DNA from: CAZDIO01 sp964505555
Lineage (GTDB): Bacteria > Bdellovibrionota_C > UBA2361 > SZUA-149 > CAZDIO01
Assembly: GCA_964505555.1 (NCBI GenBank)
Contig: CAZDIO010000133.1
Location: 1 to 32,478, forward strand
Direction of reading: 5' to 3'
Length of the DNA: 32,478 nt
Below the pieces are notes generated by a model. The model saw only the letters and a program-made list of their open reading frames with translations, had not been told where the DNA came from and did no database searches. Every line of letters starts with the position of its first letter. The stretch's first letter is position 1. Positions 15,193 through 23,392 of the stretch are shown here, in pieces. The position numbers were made by a program, and so were the translations under genes.

Positions 15193-15729
15193 TAGTTCAG
15201 AACTTACCCGTAAATTTTTTACTGTTACTCGAGGGAGATCAATAGCAATACGGAGTTTGTTATCTTGTTCAAATAATTGAACATCAAAATCCCCCCACTC
15301 GGGCTTTGATACATCGACAATAGTTAACACGGGAGGTGATGCGGTCTTTTCCCGGAGTTTTAGTTTAAAACTCTCTTTCAGATCTCCTAAGAAAAGAAGA
15401 TGGCAAGAAGTCAGGGTGTCTATATGACCCTCCTCTTCGATAAAGTGAAGCGTTATTTGCATATCACGAATACTTTTTTTATCGACAACCGCCCGAATAT
15501 GTTCATTCAGTGGATTCTCGCCAGCGATACATAGATTAAATTGTTTTGAACTTCCCTGCGGACTTGATTCTGGCCATGTTATAAACTTCGCGATGTAATA
15601 GAGAGACGCAGCTTTAATACGACCTTCACGGGCTTTTGCATCCTCGCCCTGTGAAATATTTGGCGAAAAAAGTACAAGTAGGAAAAGTAAGAACAAACCG
15701 TTTTTACGACACCTAATAAGAAACTGCAT
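15163..15729 (-). CDS. yfiR: YfiR family (DUF4154) periplasmic regulator
   Basis: 188 residues with a signal peptide (about 1-27, core LFLLFLLVLF). The mature part has the family pattern: ASLYYIAKFITWPE (41-54), LCIAGENPL (66-74), a Cys-containing strand CHLLFLG (109-115), PPVLTIVD, and the final SSELLQLSLV. Two Cys residues, 67 and 109, fit one of the disulfides seen in Pseudomonas YfiR; the other pair is missing. YfiR binds and silences the CHASE8 domain of YfiN in response to envelope or redox cues. Here the CHASE8 protein is the hybrid kinase at 11169-13064. It lies last in a minus-strand set with a TonB receptor and an SGNH hydrolase, and its end overlaps the FeeM-type fusion gene. Confidence 0.88.
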   Translation of the reverse strand: MQFLIRCRKNGLFLLFLLVLFSPNISQGEDAKAREGRIKAASLYYIAKFITWPESSPQGSSKQFNLCIAGENPLNEHIRAVVDKKSIRDMQITLHFIEEEGHIDTLTSCHLLFLGDLKESFKLKLREKTASPPVLTIVDVSKPEWGDFDVQLFEQDNKLRIAIDLPRVTVKNLRVSSELLQLSLVRRE

Positions 15730-15781
15730 TCTTTATCAAACTCTTATGACGATAAACGAAGACTACGTTCGTCTATCGGAA

Positions 15782-16924
15782 TCATAACTGGGACGAAAAT
15801 AAATACTTCTCAACGCACTTCATCAAATTCTCATACCCTTGTTCGTTTGGATGGTTGTCCATTGTATAGAACATCTCTGGGGTCCATGGGCACTCGTTGA
15901 GCGCGGGAAAGTAGTCAAATCCCATCTCTTTAATGCGGGACTGAATTTCTAGATTATACTGTTTTGTACGCACCTCTTCTTTTTCTGGTAAGTGTATAAA
16001 TCGAATTTTTGTATTGGGAAAGCGATTTCCTATTTTTTCTAAGGCTTCAAAACTTCTTTCCTCCGCATAGCGAATAATTGGACGACCAATTTTTTGATTT
16101 CTTTCTCCAACAGCAAAAATAGGTTGTTTTTCTAGTAATTGAATAACCAAACTAGAGAGACGAGAATAACTAAAAAGCAACGCTAGTGGGTGAGTGCTTA
16201 ACCGATTATTAACTATACGTTCGTGCCAACGAACCCAATGTTGGTCAATTCTTTCTTGAAGTTCTTTCTCTGTGATTTCATAATTGATGATTTCGGCAAA
16301 TGGGATGCGATTCGAGCAAACCTCATCGCTCTCTCCGTCAGGGCAGATACGGACAGCATTGTTTTGCATTGGCCGCCAATATAGGCGATGAAAATCATTT
16401 GAAATTGCAAGAATAACGATTTCATCAATAGGAAGGAGGTTTGAAAAATGTTCCAGGTTATAGAGGAAATGTTCTGTTGAACCACCTGCTAAGCCAAGAT
16501 TGAAGATATAGAGATCATTTCCCTGCTTTCGTAGCTGCTCTCGTAATCGTGGGATCCAAGGAGTTGCTCCCGATCCCACAGTAAAGGAATCTCCAACAAA
16601 AGCCAGTCGTTTTTTGCTAGACGTTATCGCTGGGTTTTGCAGATAGTTTTCAGTATCCACATATCCAAGATCATTGACTGGAAAGCGCACATCATACTCA
16701 ATGGTTTTTCCATATACCGCAATTTCTCGTAACTGCGAGTTTGTTACGTAGTGGATGGCATTGTTTGTTTCTAAAACATAGGGAGGAGAGCTCCACATCA
16801 AAAAACGGTTGCTGAGAGTGGCTTCTGAAAACAAGTATCGGACAAGACACTCTGCTCCAATAAAAGACAGTCCAGTTACTGTAAGCAGGAGAAGTATGTT
16901 TGAACGAAACCGATTTTTTGTCAT
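15782..16924 (-). CDS. Membrane-anchored SGNH/GDSL-type hydrolase
   Basis: 380 residues. One N-terminal membrane segment (about 9-31, with AECLVRY), then an exported SGNH-type domain: block I FVGDSFTVGSG (Ser113 as nucleophile), NLGLAGGS for the oxyanion Gly, ISNDF for the Asn block, and DNHPNEQGY near the end (Asp356, His358). Such proteins deacylate or acylate envelope glycans, lipids or peptides; the substrate cannot be read from sequence. TGAGGT lies 9 nt before the ATG. It sits between the TonB receptor gene (37 nt gap) and yfiR (52 nt gap) on the same strand, so it is likely co-transcribed with them. A second protein of the same general layout is encoded at 23393-24511. Confidence 0.85.
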   Translation of the reverse strand: MTKNRFRSNILLLLTVTGLSFIGAECLVRYLFSEATLSNRFLMWSSPPYVLETNNAIHYVTNSQLREIAVYGKTIEYDVRFPVNDLGYVDTENYLQNPAITSSKKRLAFVGDSFTVGSGATPWIPRLREQLRKQGNDLYIFNLGLAGGSTEHFLYNLEHFSNLLPIDEIVILAISNDFHRLYWRPMQNNAVRICPDGESDEVCSNRIPFAEIINYEITEKELQERIDQHWVRWHERIVNNRLSTHPLALLFSYSRLSSLVIQLLEKQPIFAVGERNQKIGRPIIRYAEERSFEALEKIGNRFPNTKIRFIHLPEKEEVRTKQYNLEIQSRIKEMGFDYFPALNECPWTPEMFYTMDNHPNEQGYENLMKCVEKYLFSSQL

Positions 16925-16961
16925 GATAGATTACCTCAGGCAAGGATTATGAAAATTTCCA

Positions 16962-19088
16962 TTAAAATGACCATGTTGCCTTAGCATAGACTCCTCGTTC
17001 GATCTCTGTGGGAGGAGGTGCAAAGAGTAGTTCGGATCTTTCAAGATGAGCTTCATGCAATAAGTTTTGACCGATTACGGCTATTTCAAGATTTTTAGTA
17101 ATGTGTTTTGCCAATCGGAGATCAAGTTCAAAATAGCTATCAATATTCCCAAAAGGAACCTCCCCCACGTACCGTAAGAAAGAGTCAAACTCGAAATTCT
17201 GAGGCAAGGTTAGCTGAGCGCGAAGAGATCCTTGGTGTTCAGGGGTCCCTCCTTCAAGAAGCATTACATTGTTTAGATCTAAGCTGTCTCCTTGTTCAAT
17301 CTTGATATCGATATAGGAGTAAACCCCTACCAGTCGTAACCAGTCAGTTGCTTTCCAATCAAGGGCAACTTCAACACCTTGGGTTGTGCCGTGTTGTGCA
17401 TTAGAAAATACGAGAGGAATAATAAACACCGGGTCTTGAAGGCCGGTGATCGGTCCAGCGAAAGGGGGGGCAGGTTCAATCGTAAAAAGATTATCATAAA
17501 CATTATAAAATCCTGCAATATCAAGAGATATTTTTGGTGAAAGCATTGTTCGATAGCCAAGTTCGTAGGCAAGGAGATCTTCAGATTCTACATCGCGATC
17601 TCCAAAAAACGTTAATAACGCAGCGCTTCCTGCTGCAGGATCGACCAAAGCAGCAAGAGGGACAATTGAATCGTCATGTACACGAGAAGGAGAGGTTACT
17701 GCACGAGAAACAGCAGCCCAAACCGAGGTCTTTTCATTCGGGGTCCAGAGGAGTCTCCCGTTTGGCATATATTCAAAGCCAGTGGAGTAATTATGCTCGA
17801 ACTTTGAACCAACAATAAAATGGAGACGATTCTCAATGAGTTCAATTTCATCATGAAAAAAGAATGTAAAAAGATCGGAGATCCGCTCATGAGGATCTAT
17901 TCCATGTGCAAATGTGCCTTCTGAATCATTTCGGTAATTTCGATATGAAAGACCATAGAGAAAATCATGGTATGTAAGAGGAGAAAACCGATGCTGATAA
18001 TCAATATCCAAAATGTGTTGTCGAAATGAAAACCAAGTACTTTCTTCGTCTTCATACAGGTAACTTATTTTTGACTGCATCTCTGAAGTCTCTGAGATCG
18101 TTTTATTCCATGTGGTATCAAGATCAAACCCCTGCCAATCTCTACGACCACTGAAAGTCGTATTATCAACAAACGGTGACTGAAACGATGCAGTAGGAGT
18201 TATGTCCGTGTTTGTTTGATAAAAACTGTGTCCAGAAAAATTCAATGAATCTTGTTCACTTACCTGAGAATCAACTCGAAAGCCACCGGTTGCTACTTCC
18301 CAGTCATCTTCTCCCGCTTCCCCCGTTTGTAATTTACTATTGTCACGATTGCTATATTTCCCATAGACTCGGCCGGAAGTTTGGTCACTCAGTTTCCCTC
18401 CTTGTCTTGCCGTAACGAAACCTTTCTCCTCTGTGCCACCTCCTGCAGAGAGAAGAGTTCCTTCGGTGTTATTTGCATTTTTTGTAATGATATTGATTAC
18501 GCCATTTGTGGCATTAGCACCCCACAGCGCTGCTCCGGGACCACGAATGACTTCGATCCGTTCGATATCTTCTAAAACAATCTCATGGGTTTCCCAGAAT
18601 ACACCGTTGGTGATCGGATTGAATATACGTTTTCCATCAATCAGTACCAGAAGTTTATTGGCAAACCGTTGCGTAAAGCCACGAGAACTTATGGCCCATT
18701 GATTTGAATTGGTTCTCCCAACGGTAATACCTGGGACCATCCGCAAAAGTTCAGCAACGTGCGTTGCTCCAGATCTTCGGATGTCTTCCTGAGAGATGAC
18801 GAAGATAGCAGAGGATACATCCCCCAAGCGTTGTTCGCGTTTTGATGCTGAGGTAACGACGATATCAAAATTTAATAGTTCTTCTAGTCCAACTTCGGTA
18901 AGATCTTCTGGTAGATCACTTTTTGTATTCAGTGTTTCAAGGTTGTTAGATTCAACTTGGGAAGTTGTTGACTGAGCTTGAGCACTCTCTGGTGCAAGTA
19001 TTAAGGGGAGATGTTTTCCAAAAAAAGCCGTAAGAAAAACCAAGAATAATGTGGGAATATTACGCGCACACACGGGAAGATGTTTCAT
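16962..19088 (-). CDS. TonB-dependent outer-membrane receptor
   Basis: 708 residues from the ATG at 19088; a TTG four codons upstream is the alternative. A signal peptide ends near SAQA. A TonB-box-like segment (FDIVVTSASKRE) is followed by a plug domain with DIRRSGATHVAELLRMVPGI, LLVLIDGKRIF and the conserved IEVIRGPGAALWGANATNGV, then a long beta-barrel ending in the terminal Phe of KATWSF. It lies first in a receptor-SGNH hydrolase-yfiR set, and a CHASE8 kinase is nearby. There is no N-terminal STN signalling domain, so it does not look like a FecA-type transducer to a sigma factor. The ligand is not evident. TTGACA at 19149-19154 (minus strand) has only a poor -10 (TCTACA) 17 nt on. Confidence 0.93.
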   Translation of the reverse strand: MKHLPVCARNIPTLFLVFLTAFFGKHLPLILAPESAQAQSTTSQVESNNLETLNTKSDLPEDLTEVGLEELLNFDIVVTSASKREQRLGDVSSAIFVISQEDIRRSGATHVAELLRMVPGITVGRTNSNQWAISSRGFTQRFANKLLVLIDGKRIFNPITNGVFWETHEIVLEDIERIEVIRGPGAALWGANATNGVINIITKNANNTEGTLLSAGGGTEEKGFVTARQGGKLSDQTSGRVYGKYSNRDNSKLQTGEAGEDDWEVATGGFRVDSQVSEQDSLNFSGHSFYQTNTDITPTASFQSPFVDNTTFSGRRDWQGFDLDTTWNKTISETSEMQSKISYLYEDEESTWFSFRQHILDIDYQHRFSPLTYHDFLYGLSYRNYRNDSEGTFAHGIDPHERISDLFTFFFHDEIELIENRLHFIVGSKFEHNYSTGFEYMPNGRLLWTPNEKTSVWAAVSRAVTSPSRVHDDSIVPLAALVDPAAGSAALLTFFGDRDVESEDLLAYELGYRTMLSPKISLDIAGFYNVYDNLFTIEPAPPFAGPITGLQDPVFIIPLVFSNAQHGTTQGVEVALDWKATDWLRLVGVYSYIDIKIEQGDSLDLNNVMLLEGGTPEHQGSLRAQLTLPQNFEFDSFLRYVGEVPFGNIDSYFELDLRLAKHITKNLEIAVIGQNLLHEAHLERSELLFAPPPTEIERGVYAKATWSF

Positions 19089-19312
19089 CGTAGTTACCAA
19101 CAGTAAATGAATATTCTAAAACAGATGTAGATCGTATTACGGAAGGAATGTCAACCTCTTTTGTCCTAACGAGCCATTGGGGCAAATACGTACTTGAAGT
19201 TGAGTTTGGGACTGGTGATTGAGAGAGGGGATCTGTTTTTCTTCAGATTTTAAAAAAAATGAAGTAGAGAATAATAAATTAAGGATGATGGCATTAAAGG
19301 TGAAGGTACAAT

Positions 19313-20578
19313 ATGAAGGCGAAACTTCTTTTTATAGGTGAGGCAGTAACCTTTGCTCATGTGACCCGTCCTTGGAGCCTCCAGCGATCTCTTGATCGAA
19401 CTGTATACGAGATTCATTTTGCCTGTGCGGAGACGTTCGGTTTGGAGCTCTTTCAACTGCAGAAAGAGGCCCTTTTTTTTCATAAAATTCATTCCCATTC
19501 GCCACAAAAATTCCACCAAATCCTCAAGGAAGGGAAGGTTCTTTATGATGAACAAACACTTGCAGAGTACGTTCATGAAGATTGTCAACTGCTTGCGCGC
19601 GTAAAACCTGATATCGTTATTGGAGATTTTCGCATCTCTCTTGCGGTAAGCGCGGCTATTGCAAAAGTTCCATACGTCGCAATAACAAATGCATATTGGA
19701 GCCCTTTTCGGATGTATCGCGAGATGCCAATTCCATCCTTTCCAATATTTAGTAAACTCGGGTTTACCACTCAAGAGGAAAAATGGCGTGGAAAGCTTGG
19801 GAGAAAACTCTACAATGCAATTCTTCCAAAAATTCTTTCACAGCAACTTCGTGGACTCAACGAAGTGCGTATGAAGCATGGACTCTCGCCCTTTGAAAGC
19901 TATTTTCACGGTTTTACAGCGGGAGATTACACTCTCTATGCAGACATTCCTTCTCTTGTTCCGACGAGTAATCTTCCTTCTTATCATCGCTATCTTGGGC
20001 CGATATCCTATTTCCCACATTCTCCTTCTCCGCTGTGGTGGAAAGAATTAAACCCGATGGTGCCAAAAATTTATCTCTCTCTGGGTTCTTCTGGCGATCT
20101 CAGTGTTCTGCCAAAAATAGTTTCAGTCCTCAAGGAGTTACCAATTGAGGTCATTTGTTCGACAGCAGGAAGGTTGGGGCAGGGAGCCTTTCCAAAAAAC
20201 TTTTATGTTGCTGATTTTCTTAATGGTGACGAGGCAGCGAAGATTGCAGATGTGGTGATCTGTAATGGTGGAAGTCCTGCAGCGTATCAGGCGCTTCGTA
20301 GTGGAAAGCCTGTTCTCGGTATTCCAGCTAATATGGATCAGCTCCTTTCTATGACCTATGTCGATCGGTATGGAGGGGGAATTTTGCTCCGAGCTGATAC
20401 GCTTGAAGTTCGGAGTTTTCGTCAGGCGCTTACCCGCCTTTTGAATGAGAATATTTTTACTCTGAAGGCACAGGTATTATCTACCGATCTCCAGGTCTAT
20501 CAATCAGAAAGTATTTTCCAAAAACTGATTGAAGAGATCATTGAGGGCTCAAAAACGATAAAAGTCGCCCATCAATAA
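19313..20578 (+). CDS. UGT-like (GT1/MGT) glycosyltransferase
   Basis: 421 residues, GT-B fold, no signal or membrane segment. The N-terminal half opens with LLFIGEAVTFAHVTRPWSL, in which His16 takes the place of the catalytic His of the GHV motif. PDIVIGDFRISLAVSAAIA (about 98-117) is the acceptor-domain switch. The C-terminal donor domain has LSLGSSGDL and the sugar-nucleotide motif IADVVICNGGSPAAYQALRS, followed by GKPVLGIPANMDQ. This group glycosylates lipids, carotenoids, macrolides and other small hydrophobic acceptors, so the acceptor here is probably a lipid or secondary metabolite (inference). An AAGGTGAAGGT ribosome site precedes the ATG. It is convergent, with 37 nt between, with the VAO-type flavoprotein gene. 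Confidence 0.88.
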   Translation: MKAKLLFIGEAVTFAHVTRPWSLQRSLDRTVYEIHFACAETFGLELFQLQKEALFFHKIHSHSPQKFHQILKEGKVLYDEQTLAEYVHEDCQLLARVKPDIVIGDFRISLAVSAAIAKVPYVAITNAYWSPFRMYREMPIPSFPIFSKLGFTTQEEKWRGKLGRKLYNAILPKILSQQLRGLNEVRMKHGLSPFESYFHGFTAGDYTLYADIPSLVPTSNLPSYHRYLGPISYFPHSPSPLWWKELNPMVPKIYLSLGSSGDLSVLPKIVSVLKELPIEVICSTAGRLGQGAFPKNFYVADFLNGDEAAKIADVVICNGGSPAAYQALRSGKPVLGIPANMDQLLSMTYVDRYGGGILLRADTLEVRSFRQALTRLLNENIFTLKAQVLSTDLQVYQSESIFQKLIEEIIEGSKTIKVAHQ

Positions 20579-20615
20579 AGGCCACATGTTTTTCATCCAC
20601 TGAGTGATTCCTTCT

Positions 20616-22247
20616 TTAGGGGATACCGTAGCGACCAGGAGCAAGGATGTGCTTGGGATCAAGTGCATTTTTAATCAGATGGCAGGTCTTCCAGAACGTA
20701 TCTTCCGTATTAAAGAGAGTGTTTTTGGCGATCTCTGTAGAAGAGCCAAACCGATAGGGGATATAGCCATGATGGAAATAGGTTTCAAGCATGGTAGAGT
20801 AACAAGCGTAAGCACGAGAATTTTCTTCTGGAATCTCCTTGTCATAGTAAATCCCTACCGTACAGCAACAAGCGCGCTCATTAATTAAAGTAATGGCAAT
20901 ATTTGTTTCAAATGAAAACCGTTTTAAAATCTTATCGGTCATTGCCGTAAAGGCAGAGATGTCTGTTCCGGTCATGGGAATTACTGGAGAGCACCAAATA
21001 ATTCCACATTGATCTCGTGCCGGGTTATAATTGTCTTCCGGTGGAAGGTACTTTTTTCGCCAATAGGTTGCTTTTGTAGGAGCAACAGAAGGTTTTCCGC
21101 GCATAAGCCCGCAGATTCCAGCTAAATTTTTAAAATCACTTCCCGTCAGTAGCTTAGAGAGTGGTTGAAAGCGTAAAAGTATTTTTGAAAATGACTCAGA
21201 GACAAACCACACTCGAGAGATTCCTCGGAGACTGGATCGAAGTTCTTTGAGCGTGTATTGAACGTCTGCTTTCGTTCCGTAGATTCCACCAATCGCATTC
21301 CAAGGTGCAATGTTCCACTTTTTACAAAGTTTGAGCTGAAGAGAAGGATCGAGTGGCGTTTGCTTGTTCATTGCTTGATAAGGGTACTGTTCAAAAACAG
21401 AGAGAACACGAATGTCATTGGCGATATGAAGTGCGTTTTTTAATACCCCACGTAGTTTTAGTGAGCGTAAGCGGCTTATCGCTTTTGTTAGTTCTTGATC
21501 ATTATCGAGGCGAATAAAAAATACCCCTCCGGTTTCTGCTTTTGGGAGGAGCCAGAGAGCGACCCTCGTGACGATACCAAAGTTGGCTTGAGTAAAAAGT
21601 CCATCAAGAGAGGGTCCTATTCCCCACCTATAAAGAGACGCAGCTTTTGCTTCAGGGAAATGACCAAATCCAGTGCGGAGTAATGAGCCATCACTGAGAA
21701 CCACCTCAAGCGAGGAGCAGTTTAAAAAACGATCTCCATAAGCTGATTGACCAAATCCACGTTCAACGAGATTGCCGACAATGCTGGTATCGGGCATTGC
21801 CCCTGTGGCATCGAACATTAATTGAACATTGTTGTCTTCGAGGAAGCGATGTAACTGATCTTGAGTAACTCCAGGTTCGATTACGCAATAGGCAAGTTCC
21901 TCGTTGACTTCGATGATTCGATTTAAGTTCCTCAAATCGACAATGACATTTGCCGCAGACGCTGGACAAGCAGAACCATAGCCCCAGTTTTTTCCCCGAC
22001 TAATGGGATAAAGAGGAATAGAAAATTTACCAGCGATGCGAACGATTTCTTGTACTTGTGAAACATTTTCGGGAAAGAGAACGGCAAGAGCTTCGCAGCT
22101 TGTAGGCTCACAGCTGGTTCCATAGCGTAATAAGGTAGAAGGATCTCGATTTACAGAGGAATGACCAAGGAGCTCGGTCCAACAAAGGATCGCTTTTTCA
22201 AAAGCCTCACTATATTTCTGTTTGTCGGTTAAAACTGATATAGCCAT
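20616..22247 (-). CDS. VAO/p-cresol methylhydroxylase-type FAD oxidoreductase
   Basis: 543 residues. The N-terminal FAD-binding (PCMH-type) domain has PISRGKNWGYGSACP (81-95), VIVDLRNLNRIIEV, and VIEPGVTQDQLHRFLEDNN. This is closest in pattern to the flavin subunit of 4-cresol dehydrogenase and to vanillyl-alcohol oxidase. The C-terminus carries the family ending ALDPKHILAPGRYGIP. These enzymes oxidise para-substituted phenols, usually with covalently bound FAD; I cannot confirm the linkage residue. No cytochrome c partner gene is nearby, so it may act as an oxidase or use another acceptor. No signal peptide and a weak ribosome site. Convergent with a glycosyltransferase gene, so the two are not one operon, although both could act on aromatic or lipid compounds (weak inference). 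Confidence 0.85.
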   Translation of the reverse strand: MAISVLTDKQKYSEAFEKAILCWTELLGHSSVNRDPSTLLRYGTSCEPTSCEALAVLFPENVSQVQEIVRIAGKFSIPLYPISRGKNWGYGSACPASAANVIVDLRNLNRIIEVNEELAYCVIEPGVTQDQLHRFLEDNNVQLMFDATGAMPDTSIVGNLVERGFGQSAYGDRFLNCSSLEVVLSDGSLLRTGFGHFPEAKAASLYRWGIGPSLDGLFTQANFGIVTRVALWLLPKAETGGVFFIRLDNDQELTKAISRLRSLKLRGVLKNALHIANDIRVLSVFEQYPYQAMNKQTPLDPSLQLKLCKKWNIAPWNAIGGIYGTKADVQYTLKELRSSLRGISRVWFVSESFSKILLRFQPLSKLLTGSDFKNLAGICGLMRGKPSVAPTKATYWRKKYLPPEDNYNPARDQCGIIWCSPVIPMTGTDISAFTAMTDKILKRFSFETNIAITLINERACCCTVGIYYDKEIPEENSRAYACYSTMLETYFHHGYIPYRFGSSTEIAKNTLFNTEDTFWKTCHLIKNALDPKHILAPGRYGIP

Positions 22248-22451
22248 AAGGGACTAAGTGCTACACCGTAATTTATAGTGATGACAATAAAAATTCGTGA
22301 ATTTAAATGCTCAAAGTGTATGGTAATAGTGTAGCAAAGAGAGGGTTCTTTTAACACATTTAAAATTATGGAGAGTGGTAAGGGTGTCAGTATGAAGTAT
22401 TCGTTAGTGTTAAAATACGTAAATTCAATGCGAAACTGAGGAGTAGAAGAG

Positions 22452-22877
22452 ATGTTTCGGTGTTTAGTCGTTGACGATAACAATCAGAGTCGTCTTCTTT
22501 TGGAAAAATTTCTTTCCCCTCACTGTAAGTGTGATGTTGCGAAGAATGGCCAAGAAGGACTTCGAAAATTTATTGAAGCAATGCAAAGGGGAGAAAATTA
22601 TCAACTTATCTGTCTTGATATTATCATGCCGCGGATTGATGGTTTAGAACTGTTGAATTCAATTCGTTTTTTAGAAAAAGAGCGTGGTATCCCGATTTCG
22701 CAAGCGGTAAAGGTAATCATGGTCTCAGCCTTGGGAGCTGATGAAAGTGTTGTGCATGCGTTTGGGCAAGGATGTGAATCTTACCTGGTGAAGCCAATTA
22801 CGAATACGGCGCTCACTACTGAGTTAAAAAAATTAGGACTGCTTAGTGAACAGGATGCAGAAACGGAGGCTCGATAG
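22452..22877 (+). CDS. CheY-like single-domain response regulator
   Basis: 141 residues: receiver with VVDDN pocket, Asp56 in ICLDIIMPRIDG, Ser92 and Lys114-Pro. The charged loop after helix 2 (FIEAMQRGENYQ) is longer than in CheY. GAGGAG lies 8 nt before the ATG. It ends one nucleotide before the end of an HPt gene on the other strand, which argues for a working HPt/receiver pair. No output domain. Direct repeat AGTGTA-N7-AGTGTA lies in the 204-bp gap upstream, of unknown meaning. Confidence 0.9.
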   Translation: MFRCLVVDDNNQSRLLLEKFLSPHCKCDVAKNGQEGLRKFIEAMQRGENYQLICLDIIMPRIDGLELLNSIRFLEKERGIPISQAVKVIMVSALGADESVVHAFGQGCESYLVKPITNTALTTELKKLGLLSEQDAETEAR

Positions 22878-22878
22878 T

Positions 22879-23253
22879 TTAATGTTTTCTTGTGTTTTCT
22901 AGAACTGTCTTTAGTTTTGTGAATTCAGAAGAGAGATCGTTTACAAGGAAGTAGAGATCCGCTTCCTCTCGTTTTTCTTTCCCCCCTATTTCTTCGTTAT
23001 TTACCGTTGCGGCAAACTCAATGACCGCAGCTTTTTTTGCCATAACTTCTGCCCCGATGGTAGCAGAAGCGCTTTTAATGGAGTGTGCGTGTCGTTTTGT
23101 TGCCTCTTGATTGTTTTCTTTGGTTGCTTGAGAAAGTTCTGCAAGTTGCAGGGGGGTATCTTCGAGATACAGTCCCACAAGTTCGTCATAGAGCGAACGA
23201 TCGCCGTCAAGTCGTGCAAGAGCGGCCTCTAAGTTAATAATGGAATCATTCAT
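22879..23253 (-). CDS. Stand-alone HPt phosphotransfer protein
   Basis: 124 residues from the ATG at 23253, which has GGAG 8 nt upstream; an earlier in-frame start would add eight residues. HPt four-helix domain with LDGDRSLYDELVGLYLED, then RHAHSIKSASATIGA, where His57 is the phospho-site. It is longer and different in sequence from the HPt encoded at 3327. It can serve hybrid kinases that lack an HPt of their own, such as the CHASE8 kinase at 11169-13064. Its 3' end lies one nucleotide from that of the response regulator gene on the opposite strand. Confidence 0.88.
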   Translation of the reverse strand: MNDSIINLEAALARLDGDRSLYDELVGLYLEDTPLQLAELSQATKENNQEATKRHAHSIKSASATIGAEVMAKKAAVIEFAATVNNEEIGGKEKREEADLYFLVNDLSSEFTKLKTVLENTRKH

Positions 23254-23392
23254 GAAAGTTACTCCACTTCCGCTCATATCGAAATCAGGGTAAGAAGTAA
23301 ACGATTTTCTTGGATATTAATTACTTTGCAATAACCGATTAAATTATTTAACTCAGAGGGTTCGCAGGGAAGACAAAGGAAAGCAGGAGGAA

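Noticed and set aside
19126..19154. TTGACA with TCTACA as a promoter for the TonB receptor gene
   Set aside because: The -35 is perfect but the -10 matches only three of six positions; noted in the receptor entry, not listed as a feature. No Fur-box-like sequence is visible.
19250..19774. 174-codon open frame on the minus strand
   Set aside because: It lies almost wholly antisense to the well-supported glycosyltransferase gene and its translation has no family-like pattern.
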